The notes below the pieces were generated by a model. The model did not search any database. It had not been told where the DNA came from and worked only from the letters and a program-made list of their open reading frames with translations. DNA of 46,290 nt from Cudoniella acicularis. Its lineage: Eukaryota > Ascomycota > Leotiomycetes > Helotiales > Helotiaceae. A program made the position numbers and the translations under genes. The DNA lies in contig JAAMPI010000272.1 in the NCBI GenBank assembly GCA_013054445.1, positions 1-46,290 on the forward strand, read 5' to 3'. Below, piece by piece: positions 1 to 9,785 of the stretch (position 1 is the first letter of the stretch; each line of letters opens with the position of its first letter).

Positions 1-452
1 GGTTTCAATCTCGTATCCTTTTTTATGCTTGAAATCAAGAGATGGGGGCGTTGTAGGTGCCATAATTAGAAGTGGTCGTCTTAATAAAATCGATAAAATT
101 TAGGGTGCAAAATGCCCTGTGCGCACAGACCCGTGCATCCGGGCTCGTTAAGCTTTTCTTAATTTTCCTTTTTTGGTTAAAACTTGATCACACTTAGGTA
201 GTCCACGTCATCTTACTAGAATAAATACGCAATAATTTTTAGTATATTTCGAAATGCTATTCGCTTCTTAGGGTTTGTCCTGCGAGATGAATTTAGCGCA
301 GCACTAGGAATTTCTACAAGAGATCTAAACTCAACATAACTACTTACACATTTCCATTGCTACTACGCACATTCACAAACTTCGTTACTTACACACATAG
401 AAACTCCATCAAAATCCATCTTCTTCACAATTTCTAACACCCAAAACTCATA
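1..452. other. Intergenic, upstream of decayed 2EXR gene
   Basis: No gene is visible. The stretch is AT-rich. Its last 100 bases are pyrimidine- and CA-rich (repeated cttac/ccatc runs just before the ATG at 453), as is common for a fungal 5' leader, so it is probably the old promoter and leader of the decayed gene that follows. Confidence 0.5.
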
Positions 453-1342
453 ATGGCTACTACACAATTGAGTGCACTTGAAGGTATCAGCCTCACCTAC
501 AGACCTCGACCTCTGGGTGCTGCCATCAATGAGTCTGCAGCTACACAGACTATTGCGAGCAACCCGCCAACCAACTCATCCGCCACAGCATTCCAATATT
601 TCAGCCAGCTCCCTGCAGAACTGTGAATTCCCGTGTGGCATGCTTTTTCCGTCGAGCGTCGCCTCGTGGAAGTAGAGGGCATCCAAGAAGCGATTCGAGC
701 CAAGCGTTAAGACCAAAATAAGAGCATGCCAGCACTGATGCATGTCTCCTTCGAATCCGATATGACGCCATTAGAATGTACAGCACGCCTTCGACATGTC
801 TCCACAAGGCACTTCTATCCGTCCATGGCGAGTACTCCAGTACCGCCGATTTGATCCAAAAGAATTTGACCACTGATGGAGTTCTCTTCTGGTCCAAGAT
901 CGACACTACCTACATCCAGGGGAACCCTGATCTAAACGACGTCTCACATTCTCTCAACGCCTTTGTAAAACGCCTCTCACTCGACACGACAAAAGTCCAA
1001 TCCTCCTGCATCTCCTCGCATTGATTTGTCTAAAACAAGGACCCGTCAACTTTTCCGGTAGTCTTCGATTTACACGACCAGCAATTCCCGGCACTGCGAG
1101 AATTGTTTCTGGTCTTTCCGGAAAGCGATATCAGAAAGGTCGGGGAAGTGGGGAAAAAGATCGTCGTTGTGCGGAAAGAGCACAAAGGTTTGAACGAATT
1201 TAAGGAATATTCGGAGGGTATGATTACAGAGTGTATGAGCGCAGCGGGTATGGAGAATATTCCGCGTGTGGTGGTTATGACGGTGGATAAGTTTGAGGCG
1301 ATGCTGTGCTGGGAGCCTTTTGATCATTTTCCGATGGCTTGA
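453..1342 (+). pseudogene. Decayed 2EXR-domain protein
   Basis: From the ATG at 453 the frame carries a Ser/Thr-rich leader and then the start of a 2EXR domain, FQYFSQLPAEL-stop-IPVWHA. The TGA at 624-626 sits where this family has Arg (LPAELRxxVW). A TAA follows at 708-710. Around 755 the frame shifts by one base, and the next block reads RYDAIRMY (the family's ESRYEAxRxY signature) and FWSKIDTTYI (the family's PEIDTxYxx block). Further stops lie at 1022-1024 and 1031-1033. The tail to 1342 is open (LFLVFPESDIRK). 2EXR proteins are a large, functionally uncharacterised fungal family. An intact relative lies at 22756-23921. Four stops and one frameshift make a functional product unlikely. Confidence 0.8.
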
Positions 1343-2511
1343 ACCGAGGTCGCGCGCGGGTCCAGGAAAGAATGGGTGGGGAATTGGAAAGTTTATCATG
1401 GTTGAATGTAAATATACGAATGCGAAAATATATCATTTAACCGACATTTCCACTATAGTTGTAGATCAACTGCTGTCATGATAGTAATTCATTCAGGGTT
1501 CTTTTATCCTGGTGTTAGTGATTGTTCTCTAAATTATAGGGGTTTCATCCATTGTAATACAGTCCCTCGAATTCTCATATTGAGTCAAAATCACTTAGAA
1601 TATAAATGCAAAACCATGAACCTGTTGCAAGTAGACCAATTCCCCTGTTGGAAATTATCCGATTATTATAGACAAAGGAATAAACTGTACACGCGCATCG
1701 AAGTCTGGCGCGGATACTCGCTAACTTGCAGCGGTTGCACTCTGGAAATTAGTGATTAAGCCCCTATATTAAAAGAACTGGTGAGTTTTCAGGCCGGCCT
1801 GTAGCCAAGTTATAGCGACCTGCGCGCTGAATTTTTCCAACACTGAAATCAGTGCCATAAGAGAACACTTCTTAATATTTACAGATTATGACCGTAAGTA
1901 CAGAATTTGAAGAACCAAAAAAGTAATTTGTGCCCCAATTAAATTCATTCCGCTAACTGATAAGCTAGAGATGCAGATGAAAAGGTGTTTTAGAACGAGT
2001 TGCACATAAAGAGAAAGGGGGCAGTCTTTGGGTCTCATTGCCTAGAAATCCAGTGGCGGAAGTCCCTGAAATTTAGCGACTGCCCGCTGAGTTACAGCGG
2101 ATAATTCCTCCCACAGTGAGTTGCATCGCGAACATGTCGCAATCGATCTTTCTAGTAATAACAAGTTATTCAATAAATAAACACTAAACAGAGTTATACT
2201 GAAGAAAATATTCTAATATCTTCGTAGTATTTATACATGAATTTTGTCGGGGTTATCTACTGACCGGAACAGAACCCTTGACTCACGCCTAATACTCACG
2301 TCAATCTCATCAATCCTCGCTAAAGCTCTCCTCTCTTATTCGCCGTTTGCCATTGCTCCAAACCAGAAAATGCCGTGATTCTCGATCATGAATTCTAGTT
2401 TTCCAATCATTTACGGTGGTCTTCTCCTTCCTTTACATTTTTTTTTCAACCAGAAGCAATTCCTTTCAGAAGCATATCATTACAAGATAATATTTCAACA
2501 ACCGGATATCA
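1343..2511. other. Intergenic, no gene seen
   Basis: AT-rich DNA with scattered short open frames and no recognisable domain, RNA gene or repeat. The phrase 'tagcgac(c)tg(c)gcgctga' occurs in variant form near 1815, 2080 and 3070, which hints at an old dispersed repeat, but the copies are too short to define. Confidence 0.4.
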
Positions 2512-2860
2512 ATGACTACAAAAATGTACCACCCGCAGGGTCCACTGCGCCTATATGAACCAAGTCTCCTCCTCAGCGCCGATAAAATCGCCCGACTGCT
2601 GGGCAAAGGAGGACTTGAAGGGACCAATACATGCCTAAAATGCGGGGTTTTCTGCAAGTGTACACCAACCGAGAAATGTTAGATCGGGAAACATAGCCCA
2701 CTACAAATGCCAGGCCTGCGGTTGTCCGCGGATGATTGCCGCCAACCCGCATGCGAATGCCATAGATATGTTCAATAGGAGTGTCATAAGGACCGCTCTT
2801 TTGGAGTTTCGGGAGCTTGGAATATGGAACTGGTTAATGAGTCACGGGCTTGTTGATTGA
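2512..2860 (+). pseudogene. Small cysteine-rich, zinc-binding-like relic (or tiny two-exon gene)
   Basis: Frame 1 runs from ATG 2512 to TAG 2683 and ends with a Cys block, CLKCGVFCKC. A second frame is open from about 2693 to TGA 2860 and starts IAHYKCQACGCPRMI. The two Cys blocks would together make a small zinc ribbon or knuckle. Joining them needs either a frameshift or a 37-nt intron (donor GTACAC about 2671, acceptor acatag about 2696), which is shorter than every other intron here. I do not recognise the family. It may be a decayed gene or a chance pairing. Confidence 0.35.
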
Positions 2861-3645
2861 ATGGATTGAGCTCAATATAACTATCCCTAGAGATAAGCGG
2901 GTAGTTAATGAACTTAAAAGACTTTATAACCAAAATTCACATCAGTGTCAATTGTTTCCGCTACGAGTGAGCTGCCATGCTTCAGGGAAAACCCCGCCTC
3001 CCTTCCCGCCCCCGAAAATTTGCGGCTGCCTAGAAGCGTGAGATTACGGCCTGTGAATCGCTGTAATTTAGCGACTGTGCGCCAACTTTGACGCTTTCCG
3101 CCACGAAGTCACCTAAAACACTTCCAAAAACAAACGTCGTACCTTGATAATTTGGTGCCTCACATGAGTCAATATTACTATTTTTGTACAGTTTTACCAG
3201 TTTGGTCAATATATGGTCATTAAATTTAGCATATAGTTTAATATTTTTAAGGGTTTCTGCACTTGTACAATTTTACAACGGAGACTCAAAAGCAGCACCA
3301 TAAAATACAGAATAAACTCCAACTTCAAATCTTCGGAAACCTTGTCCACAGAAGCTGCGCTGAACCCCAATTTATTGGGAATGGTGCCTAAGGCTAATAT
3401 AGTGGTGGCAATTGAGGTGGCAAAGCTTAGAAATATAGGGCATTTGCCACTGTGTTTATAGGGGTCGGAGACCCCGCAGGTTCAGCTATACAGGCCCTGT
3501 GGGCTCAGCTGGACAGGGAATATAGGGCATTACTAGCATGTGATTCTAGGGAGCCTAGGGGCCGTAGGCCCCTGTACATATAGGGCACTTCTTTCTATAG
3601 AATCAATAGAATAGCGAAGTTTAAACTGAGAAAAACCAACACAAT
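2861..3645. other. Intergenic, AT-rich with a hairpin cluster
   Basis: No gene is seen. The first part is ordinary, and about 3120-3330 is clearly AT-rich. The segment 3432-3590 holds GC-rich hairpins, described as a separate feature. Confidence 0.5.
3432..3590. repeat. Cluster of GC-rich hairpins separated by TATAGGG
   Basis: Three perfect inverted repeats sit within 115 bases: GGGGTC-GGA-GACCCC (3461-3475), CCCTGT...ACAGGG (3495-3518, 12-base loop) and AGGGGCC-GTA-GGCCCCT (3557-3573). Between and around them the string TATAGGG recurs (about 3435, 3457, 3521, 3580), usually followed by gca/gcat. The alternation of AT spacers and GC stems resembles the mobile GC clusters or double-hairpin elements known from organelle genomes, but no organelle gene lies nearby. 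A decayed short interspersed element is equally possible. Confidence 0.6.
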
Positions 3646-5188
3646 TCACAAAGCCCTCCCATGTGATAAGTTTCTCTCCTCCTGTTTCACAGTCGAACTG
3701 ACCATAATAACTCCGGGAGGAGGAATCGCTTCATGCTGCGCTTCAATATCATGCATGGCATGCGACTCATTTTCGATTCTGACAAACCCTGCCTGGGACA
3801 ACGCAGACTGAAGAGATGTTCCATCCGCAGTTTTTGATTGTGTATTTCGGTTACGCGAGTTGTTGGAACCAAGAGAAACCATGGAGAAAGCGCTGCGGAT
3901 GCTGGCAACCACACTAGTCGGAAGAACTTTTGTGCAGTATACCCAGAGTGATGGAAGATTGACGGCGAGGAGAGAGAGGCCTGCTTCGAAAATTGACCAG
4001 TATACTTGCAGGGTGTCGACGACTGAAAATTCATCAGTTGCCCAAGTTTTTATGGTTGAATTAGGTTGACTTACGGCGATAATCTACTGTTGGGCTCAGA
4101 ATGTCTTGAAGAAAATTGGTTAGTTATTGCTATTGCCAACTCGTCAGGGTTCTTACTGAGTTCAATTTCTATGTAGAACACCATGCGCGCAAGAGAGGCC
4201 GCAAGACCACTACCTATCAATCAGCAAAGAAATTCAGCAAATCAGAATGCAAAGTGGTTACTAACACAGTTGCGAGAAGGAAAACTCCAGAAACACCAAA
4301 TTTTCGCTGAAGTGTTAGGTGCATTTGGAAGATCTTTTAACCACTTTAGTCCCAGTTCCATGAAAGGGGTATACTAGACAATACCTGTGGAATTGGCAGC
4401 AGAAGAATCCAAACATCAAGAAGAAAATTAGAGATTCCAAACGCCTCCAAAAATCTCGGCGACGAAGTCATACAGTATTTTACCCAATCCTTGGTGCCGG
4501 TCCATAACGCCGTGATCTTGGTCCCGCATTGTAGGGAATTCATAAGAATCATAGATATGGACCAAAAAATAACGATGGCGAAGGTGATGTTGATAACAAT
4601 TTTGAATCTCGACTGTTTGCTCTTGTTGCAAAAGATACGTTTATAAAAGGCAACTGCGCCAATTTTGATGAGAGTCAAGGCGATGATCTGGATGTAAGCA
4701 AATGCTTCAAGCAACTGGATTAGGGGTATTAGCGAGGATCTCAAGAATATTGAAAACTCGCGAAGATATTTTTGGATGAGCAATTAACTGAAGAGAAAAT
4801 TAAGGCTAGCAGGATTTGTTATTTACCTGGCCTTCGAATATAGTGTCAGCATCCTCGCCATTTGCCTGTTGACCACCTTGAATCGCTGGAGGGGTTAAGT
4901 AACACCAGACTTTTCGCTTAACACCTTTGCATTATTAGTGAATGTTGGTAGAAAACCTCAACGTCTCGTTCGGTGTACCTAGAATGCCGCATATTGCCAT
5001 TCCAATGACAAAAACTAAAGCAGGTATCATAATCCAGTCATCGAGTTTATTTGGCGCCTTCTTTTCTCTTCGTGTATTAAACCGAACGCAACGGCGATGA
5101 TGCACACAATCGGGAGGGCCGTACACGCAGCAAGAAAGACAGGAACAGTTGTTGGACCCGAAGGCGACTCGAGCCATGCGGTCGACAT
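3646..5188 (-). CDS. Fungal rhodopsin-domain 7TM protein (Pth11-like), one-base frameshift in exon 1
   Basis: Six exons on the minus strand fit with correct phases: 5188-4979, 4924-4827, 4714-4385, 4333-4266, 4209-4157 and 4022-3646. Seven hydrophobic helices can be placed. TM1 (VPVFLAACTALPIVCIIAVA) and TM2 (LDDWIMIPALVFVIG) are in exon 1, TM3-TM5 in exon 3 (LIKIGAVAFYKRIFC is typical), TM6 across exons 4-5, and TM7 in exon 6 (WSIFEAGLSLLAVNLPSLW). The 100-residue tail is polar and cytosolic. The oddity is in exon 1: TM1 and the TM1-TM2 loop (RFNTRREKK) are in different frames, so one base is missing near 5080-5100. This is a recent inactivation or a sequence error. The family is membrane-bound and receptor-like; ligands are mostly unknown. 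Confidence 0.78.
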
Positions 5189-5862
5189 AACTTTGCAGCT
5201 TGATGCTACGAAGCTTGGAGACTGACAAAATACAAAGTAATTACTAAAATGGTGCGTAAGATTACAACGCCACGTGGAAATTGTCAAGAAAATGGAGATT
5301 GTAGTCATTAAATATTCCGGGCAAGCACAGTTTGTGAACTTCGAGGCCAGATATGGGAAAAGAACAGAGCTCTTTACGCGTGCCGGATTTTTTGTTCGTG
5401 ACCTTTCGTCACACAAACCTCCAAGCTTGCATTCAACCGAGAGTTCAGGTTACACTGCTGGAGCAGCTGAGTCTTTAGATTATGAGCCACGAAACGCTTC
5501 TAGACCGGTGGGAGCGTCTCGGAGAGTACATCCTGCAAGCTTCCTAGTGGGTTACAGCGCACACAGAATGTACCCAGCCAATTCGCCGAATTTCGGAATT
5601 GTCCTATTGAGTTTCCGTGTACTCCATGATCACCGGAGGATAGCGGCGCAAGCGGATCCGAGATGAGTACCACATGAAACGGCACGGATTAGGATCGAAA
5701 TGACACTTTTTATGACTTTCTATTGTTATGGACCCTATCAAAATTTTCTCTCAACTTCCCGTCAAATTGTTCCCCAGGCAGATTTCATACCCCTCCAAGA
5801 TTTCTGCATTATCTTACCTCATCATCTTACCGCATTGCAATTTGCAAACCGTCTGATTATCT
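5189..5862. promoter_or_regulatory. Divergent intergenic region between the 7TM and UstYa-like genes
   Basis: The two genes are transcribed away from each other, so these 674 bases must hold both promoters. The last 150 bases before the ATG at 5863 are pyrimidine-rich (cttttt, ttctctcaacttcc, cttacc), as in many fungal leaders. No clear binding-site array was seen, and open frames here have no recognisable domain. Confidence 0.45.
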
Positions 5863-6746
5863 ATGGAATCATACCAGCCATTGCAACCACACGAGGAAGG
5901 GCCAGTCGGAGATGGCGATTGGAATGTGCAAACACCCAGTAACTCATCACGCTCTGTCCTCGTACGAAACCTTCTTGCTCTTCTTGCATTATCACTTTTT
6001 ATCAATGTATTCACGATATTTGAGAGACGACATGCCACAGGGAAAACCGCATGTAAATCCGAATTCGGTACTTGAATTCTAATCCTTTGGAAGGGACCGA
6101 AAAGTTAAACTAATTTTCCTGCAGCTCAACTCGAACGCATCATCACCCGACCTTTTGTAATAGAAGGTCTTGAAAACACAATTCCTAGTGAGATGTGGGA
6201 GTACCCAAAACCCGAGAAGGGGATGGTAGCTTTGGCGGACGAATATGTACAGAGCTTGCAACTTCCCCGAGCTCAACGATATCCTTGGGACTCCGGGAAA
6301 GGCCTTTATTTCCTGCATGGCCACCACAATTATCATTGTCTTGTACGTCAATTCCACTCTCAAAGTAATTTCAAAATTTCAAAAACTAATTTAAGAGACA
6401 GCTAATGATTCGGTCATCCATACTGGAATACAGAAATCAATCGAAACAGTCTGAACCTCGTCCCCATATTGATCACTGCCTCACCGCACTCCGCGACGAT
6501 ATTATATGCAATGCAGATGACACGCCAAGATACACAGGTAGGCATCACAAACAACCAGGATCAGGAATTGGTCAAGTTCGGCTGTGTAGGGATTGGGCGA
6601 AACTTGATGAGTGGGCGAAGGAACACACCGCATGTTACAAAGAGCCTGAGGATTGGCTCGACGGAAAGCCTGTCGACAGATATAAGCACTGTCCTGACGG
6701 CAGCAAGCCTTGGGAGAAATTCAGACGTAATTTGACACGATTTTAA
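5863..6746 (+). CDS. UstYa-like oxidase (DUF3328)
   Basis: Exons 5863-6067, 6125-6342 and 6402-6746 join with exact phases to give 255 residues. Donors are GTACTT and GTACGT; acceptors are gcag and acag. A short cytosolic head is followed by one membrane helix (about residues 33-53, LVRNLLALLALSLFINVF). Both HxxHC motifs that define the family are present: HHNYHC (135-140) and HIDHC (163-167). They are followed by the usual LRDDIICNADDTPRYTG, CRDWxKLDEWAKE and HCPDGSKPW blocks. Members such as UstYa/UstYb oxidise and cyclise ribosomally made peptides (ustiloxin, phomopsin, asperipin) or act in other mycotoxin pathways. The gene is intact at normal length. Two candidate precursor genes lie 0.7-2 kb downstream. 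Confidence 0.92.
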
Positions 6747-7412
6747 AATGTTTTCAATACATAATTTTATCAAAGGTTTGAAGAATACATTTCATATGCC
6801 GGTAGTGGATGATCCTCTGAACGATGGGGTAGCCATCGCAAAATGTAGTAAATCACTTAAAATTATTTAAATTGCAACTCAAATCAATACCCAACCATCT
6901 AGAAGAGACAGAAAGAAAGCTGACTTTAGACTCAACCGTGTTTTTTAATGCCCAGAAACAATGCAGTGTTTCTTTGTGGGAGTGTTTCTCGTAGTTTACA
7001 AGTTTTATAATGCGGAGAACTCGCGAAAGGCCCGCAAATGTCCTCAATTTCCTGCAACCTGTATTTTTTTTTATTTATTAATTCTACCAGTAACCTAATA
7101 GCATCTCACTCATTCATGTATTTTAACAGAGGCAACTAGTGCGGGTTTGATACGATTCCCTAACTCATCGCTTGAACATTTCAACAGACAAAAATAACTG
7201 AAGTAATTCGAGGGAAGTCTAAAATCCCTGCCAAATTCCAACATTGAGTGCCCCTACTACGTCTGGGACCAATATTCTTCAACCATCCCTAACATGCCCT
7301 ATTTTTAAATCCTTCCTAGATTAAATAAATTAACTCCTCCCCTTGTCAGAGAATCTCAAAAGTCGGTAAGAATTCTCGGTTAGAAAGGCCGACTTTCAGC
7401 ACAAGGGATAAT
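6747..7412. other. Intergenic, convergent gap
   Basis: This gap lies between the end of the UstYa-like gene and the end of the first peptide gene, which point at each other. It is AT-rich (a T-run near 7060) with no further gene, RNA or repeat. It presumably holds both 3' ends. Confidence 0.45.
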
Positions 7413-7670
7413 TTATTCCTCGCAAATAAGGGCGTAAGCATCCTTGCCGTAAGAGCCTTGATAAATTGAGTTAGCTTACGCATCGTATTTTTGCAGGAAG
7501 AAACTTCATACAGCTTAATCCATCGTCTGGATTTTGGTTAGCCAAGGAAAATTTTCCAATTATATTAATAGGGCAAGCCACAACGAACCTTTATCAGAGA
7601 TAGGAATAGGAATTGCAAGTACATGGGTTGAGGCAACCAAGAGGCTTACTGTAAACAGTATGACGTGCAT
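7413..7670 (-). CDS. Small secreted peptide 1, candidate RiPP precursor
   Basis: Three exons (7670-7589, 7526-7512, 7456-7413) join in phase to a 46-residue protein. Intron 1 (62 nt) has donor GTTCGT, branch CTAAC and acceptor ccag. Intron 2 (55 nt) has donor GTATGA, branch GCTAAC and acceptor caag. The middle exon is only 15 nt. The start MHVILFTVSLLVASTHVLA is a clear signal peptide. The tail is IPIPISDKDDGLSCSYGKD followed by AYALICEE, with two cysteines bracketing SYGKDAY. The paralogue at 8443-8714 has the same exon phases and the same SYGxDAY start of exon 3. No known family was recognised. The nearby UstYa-like gene suggests a ribosomally made, modified peptide. A secreted signal or effector is the main alternative. 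Confidence 0.6.
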
Positions 7671-8442
7671 GGTGAATGCAAGGGAGCCTTTGTATGAGGC
7701 TGTGTTGTGAGAAGTTGTATACTAATTGCAAGGGTCTTTTTGAGTGAAACTGCTCAGTGTAGAAAAAGGAAAAGATTAGATATCTATAGATCTGTGTTGA
7801 AATCACGCCATAGCTATTCAGAAACCTAGTATTCTAGACTGCTTGATCAAAAAGGAGAAAATCTCCCGACACGGCAGTTTCAGACGTAGTACATATGGTC
7901 TGTATGACGCCAAAGCATCAATCTATGCTTCGGAGAATTCGAAATTTTGTAAGATCTCGCAACAGATTCGACATATGTAACGCTGGATCGAGTGTAACCA
8001 AAGGTGATACCGTGAAAGGAAACGGTCACGTCCCACGGAGAACTGCAGATACAACAAAATATTATCTATTTATACTTGAATTTCCATGTATTTTATTTCT
8101 ACTATATTTAACATTGCCTATAAATATGGGAACTTTACTCCTGGCAAATGTAAATACCTGGAAATAGAAAAGTAGGCATTGTTACCACGGAATTGTAATG
8201 ATTTGTACCAATGTCAAATTTCGAAGAGAAAGTATGGTTCTATTTTTAAAGATTTAATCTACTAAAGCTTAGACCGAAAGGCTAACCAAGAAGCCATCGT
8301 GTGCTCCATAACAGTTACACTCTCCCTGAACGATCCTGTTACACCCGGAGTAACAATTATCACAGTTCCTCATAATTCCAGAGTCGAAAGTCTTTAACCA
8401 TGATTACTACAAGAGCCAAGTCTGCTCGGCATTGGTTATGAC
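7671..8442. other. Spacer between the two peptide genes
   Basis: The part next to 7670 is the promoter of peptide 1. It resembles the promoter of peptide 2 (GTTGTGAGA and actgctcag boxes), so the two units look like a diverged tandem duplication. No other gene is supported. Confidence 0.5.
7749..7761 (-). promoter_or_regulatory. Conserved element upstream of peptide 1
   Basis: On the minus strand the 13-mer TACACTGAGCAGT lies about 79 bases before the start codon of peptide 1. TACTCTGAGCAGT lies about 73 bases before the start codon of peptide 2. The flanks are also alike (tcttt/tcac spacing and a GTTGTGAGA box nearer the ATG). It could be a shared regulator site or simply conserved duplicated sequence. 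Confidence 0.4.
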
Positions 8443-8714
8443 CTAATAGTCGTATTGGTAGGCGTCAATGCCGTAAGAAGCTGTTGAAATGCAGTTAGTT
8501 TCTAAAATCACGAAAATTCAACAGGGAATGTCGCACCTTCCACGGTGGGCGCTAAACCAAAAGGACCGTCTCCAGGAGGATCTTCCTCTAAATCTTTGTT
8601 AGTTCAATGAAAGAGTCTGAGGTATAGATGAGATTGCATGCCTTGAGCAACAGCAAGTCCAAGTATGTGAATTGAGGCAGCCAGGAAATTCACGACAAAA
8701 AGTGTGATCTGCAT
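8443..8714 (-). CDS. Small secreted peptide 2, tyrosine-rich tail, candidate RiPP precursor
   Basis: Exons 8714-8642, 8587-8537 and 8480-8443 join in phase to 53 residues. Intron 1 (54 nt) is GC-AG (CAAG/GCATGC) with a perfect ACTAAC branch and tttag acceptor; the only usable GT alternative breaks the frame. Intron 2 (56 nt) has GTGCGA, ACTAAC and caacag. MQITLFVVNFLAASIHILG plus LAVA is a signal peptide. The acidic, Pro/Gly-rich spacer (EEDPPGDGPFGLAPTVEA) leads to the C-terminal SYGIDAYQYDY, which has four tyrosines in eleven residues. UstYa-type oxidases act on such tyrosines in known dikaritins. Unlike those precursors there are no repeats and no Kex2 KR sites, so it would be a single-core type if it is one. 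Confidence 0.65.
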
Positions 8715-8786
8715 CGTCGAGGACTGGAAGTTAATGGATGAGTTGTGAGATTGGAAATTGGATGTAGAATTTAATTTTAGAGTAAG

Positions 8787-8799
8787 ACTGCTCAGAGTA
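8787..8799 (-). promoter_or_regulatory. Conserved element upstream of peptide 2
   Basis: TACTCTGAGCAGT on the minus strand, 73 bases before the ATG of peptide 2, matches the element before peptide 1 at 12 of 13 bases and at a similar distance. No copy was found in front of the UstYa-like gene. Confidence 0.4.
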
Positions 8800-9785
8800 A
8801 GCACTAGGAAAGAGGGAGACTTATCTTGATCTGCCGGACTACTTATTTCAGCGACCTCTGTACATCGGACAATTTGATCCAGCAAAGGATTGAAGCCCTC
8901 ACGGCGCTTATCTACGCTTGCCTGCATAAGAGATCAGCACAAAAGAGATAATGCAAAATTCGTTATGTTGTAGAACAAATGCAGTGGCTCGGAAAACCTG
9001 ATGGAACGTGACCAAAAGTTGATTCCTGAGATGCTGGTTGCACAGCATTTCCGCAGTTCTTCTGGCCCGAGATATTGTATCTTGACCACGAAGAGCACAC
9101 CTTTCCCAACGTACTGCTGGCGTAGTAAGCATTTGTACCTCATCTCGGCATACACCACATATTTTGACAGCTCAGGTATATATATTGGCGATACTGTTAC
9201 GTTGGCTGCCCTTAGTTTATGAGTTTAAAACTATTTTCTAAAGAGAAAAATGTAATGTCGTTTCTACTGTCTCGGGTTATTTGAGGGAAACCATATTCTA
9301 TCCTGGCCTGTCTCATGCCAGTTATTCTTGTCATTCGCCGTCAGATTCGCCGTCCAAGCTCTGAGTTCGCACCAACCATTCACGAGTGCTGTTGTAAAGC
9401 AGTTACATATCACGCGGTGATCTGCAGATTCCAGGTTGTGCAAAGTTTTCTAATTATCTGGAGGGGAAACTCGGATATTACCCCTCATTTCTCGCTTTAC
9501 ACCAAATCATTGGTGCCACCTTCCTTCGTTGTGGCTCTCAACCGCGTAACACTTACTTGCATTTCATGTACTACACACGGTACAAAAGACCATCTACCGA
9601 TAATGCAACCTGACAATTATTTAGCTCACCACTGGAAAAGCCCCACTGTCATAGTGTAAGCTGAACAGAGGAAACCTATAGGAGAGATATCGATTACGCC
9701 ATAAAGAATGGCATGTTCATGCTGAACGGCACGAGATTCTCACTACTTAATCAAGTCTAACAACAACACCCCCACGCTTGTTGCA
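8800..9785. other. Intergenic, no gene supported
   Basis: Several short open frames occur on both strands but none has a recognisable domain, signal peptide or splice structure. No third copy of the SYGxDAY coding motif was found here. Confidence 0.4.

Noticed and set aside
5274..5666. 130-codon plus-strand open frame between the 7TM and UstYa-like genes
   Set aside because: No domain, signal peptide or sensible composition, and it lies across the divergent promoter region and the antisense of exon 1 of the 7TM gene.
7895..8167. 90-codon plus-strand frame between the two peptide genes, hydrophobic end
   Set aside because: No family features and no relation to the peptide genes; the hydrophobic tail comes from an AT-rich stretch.
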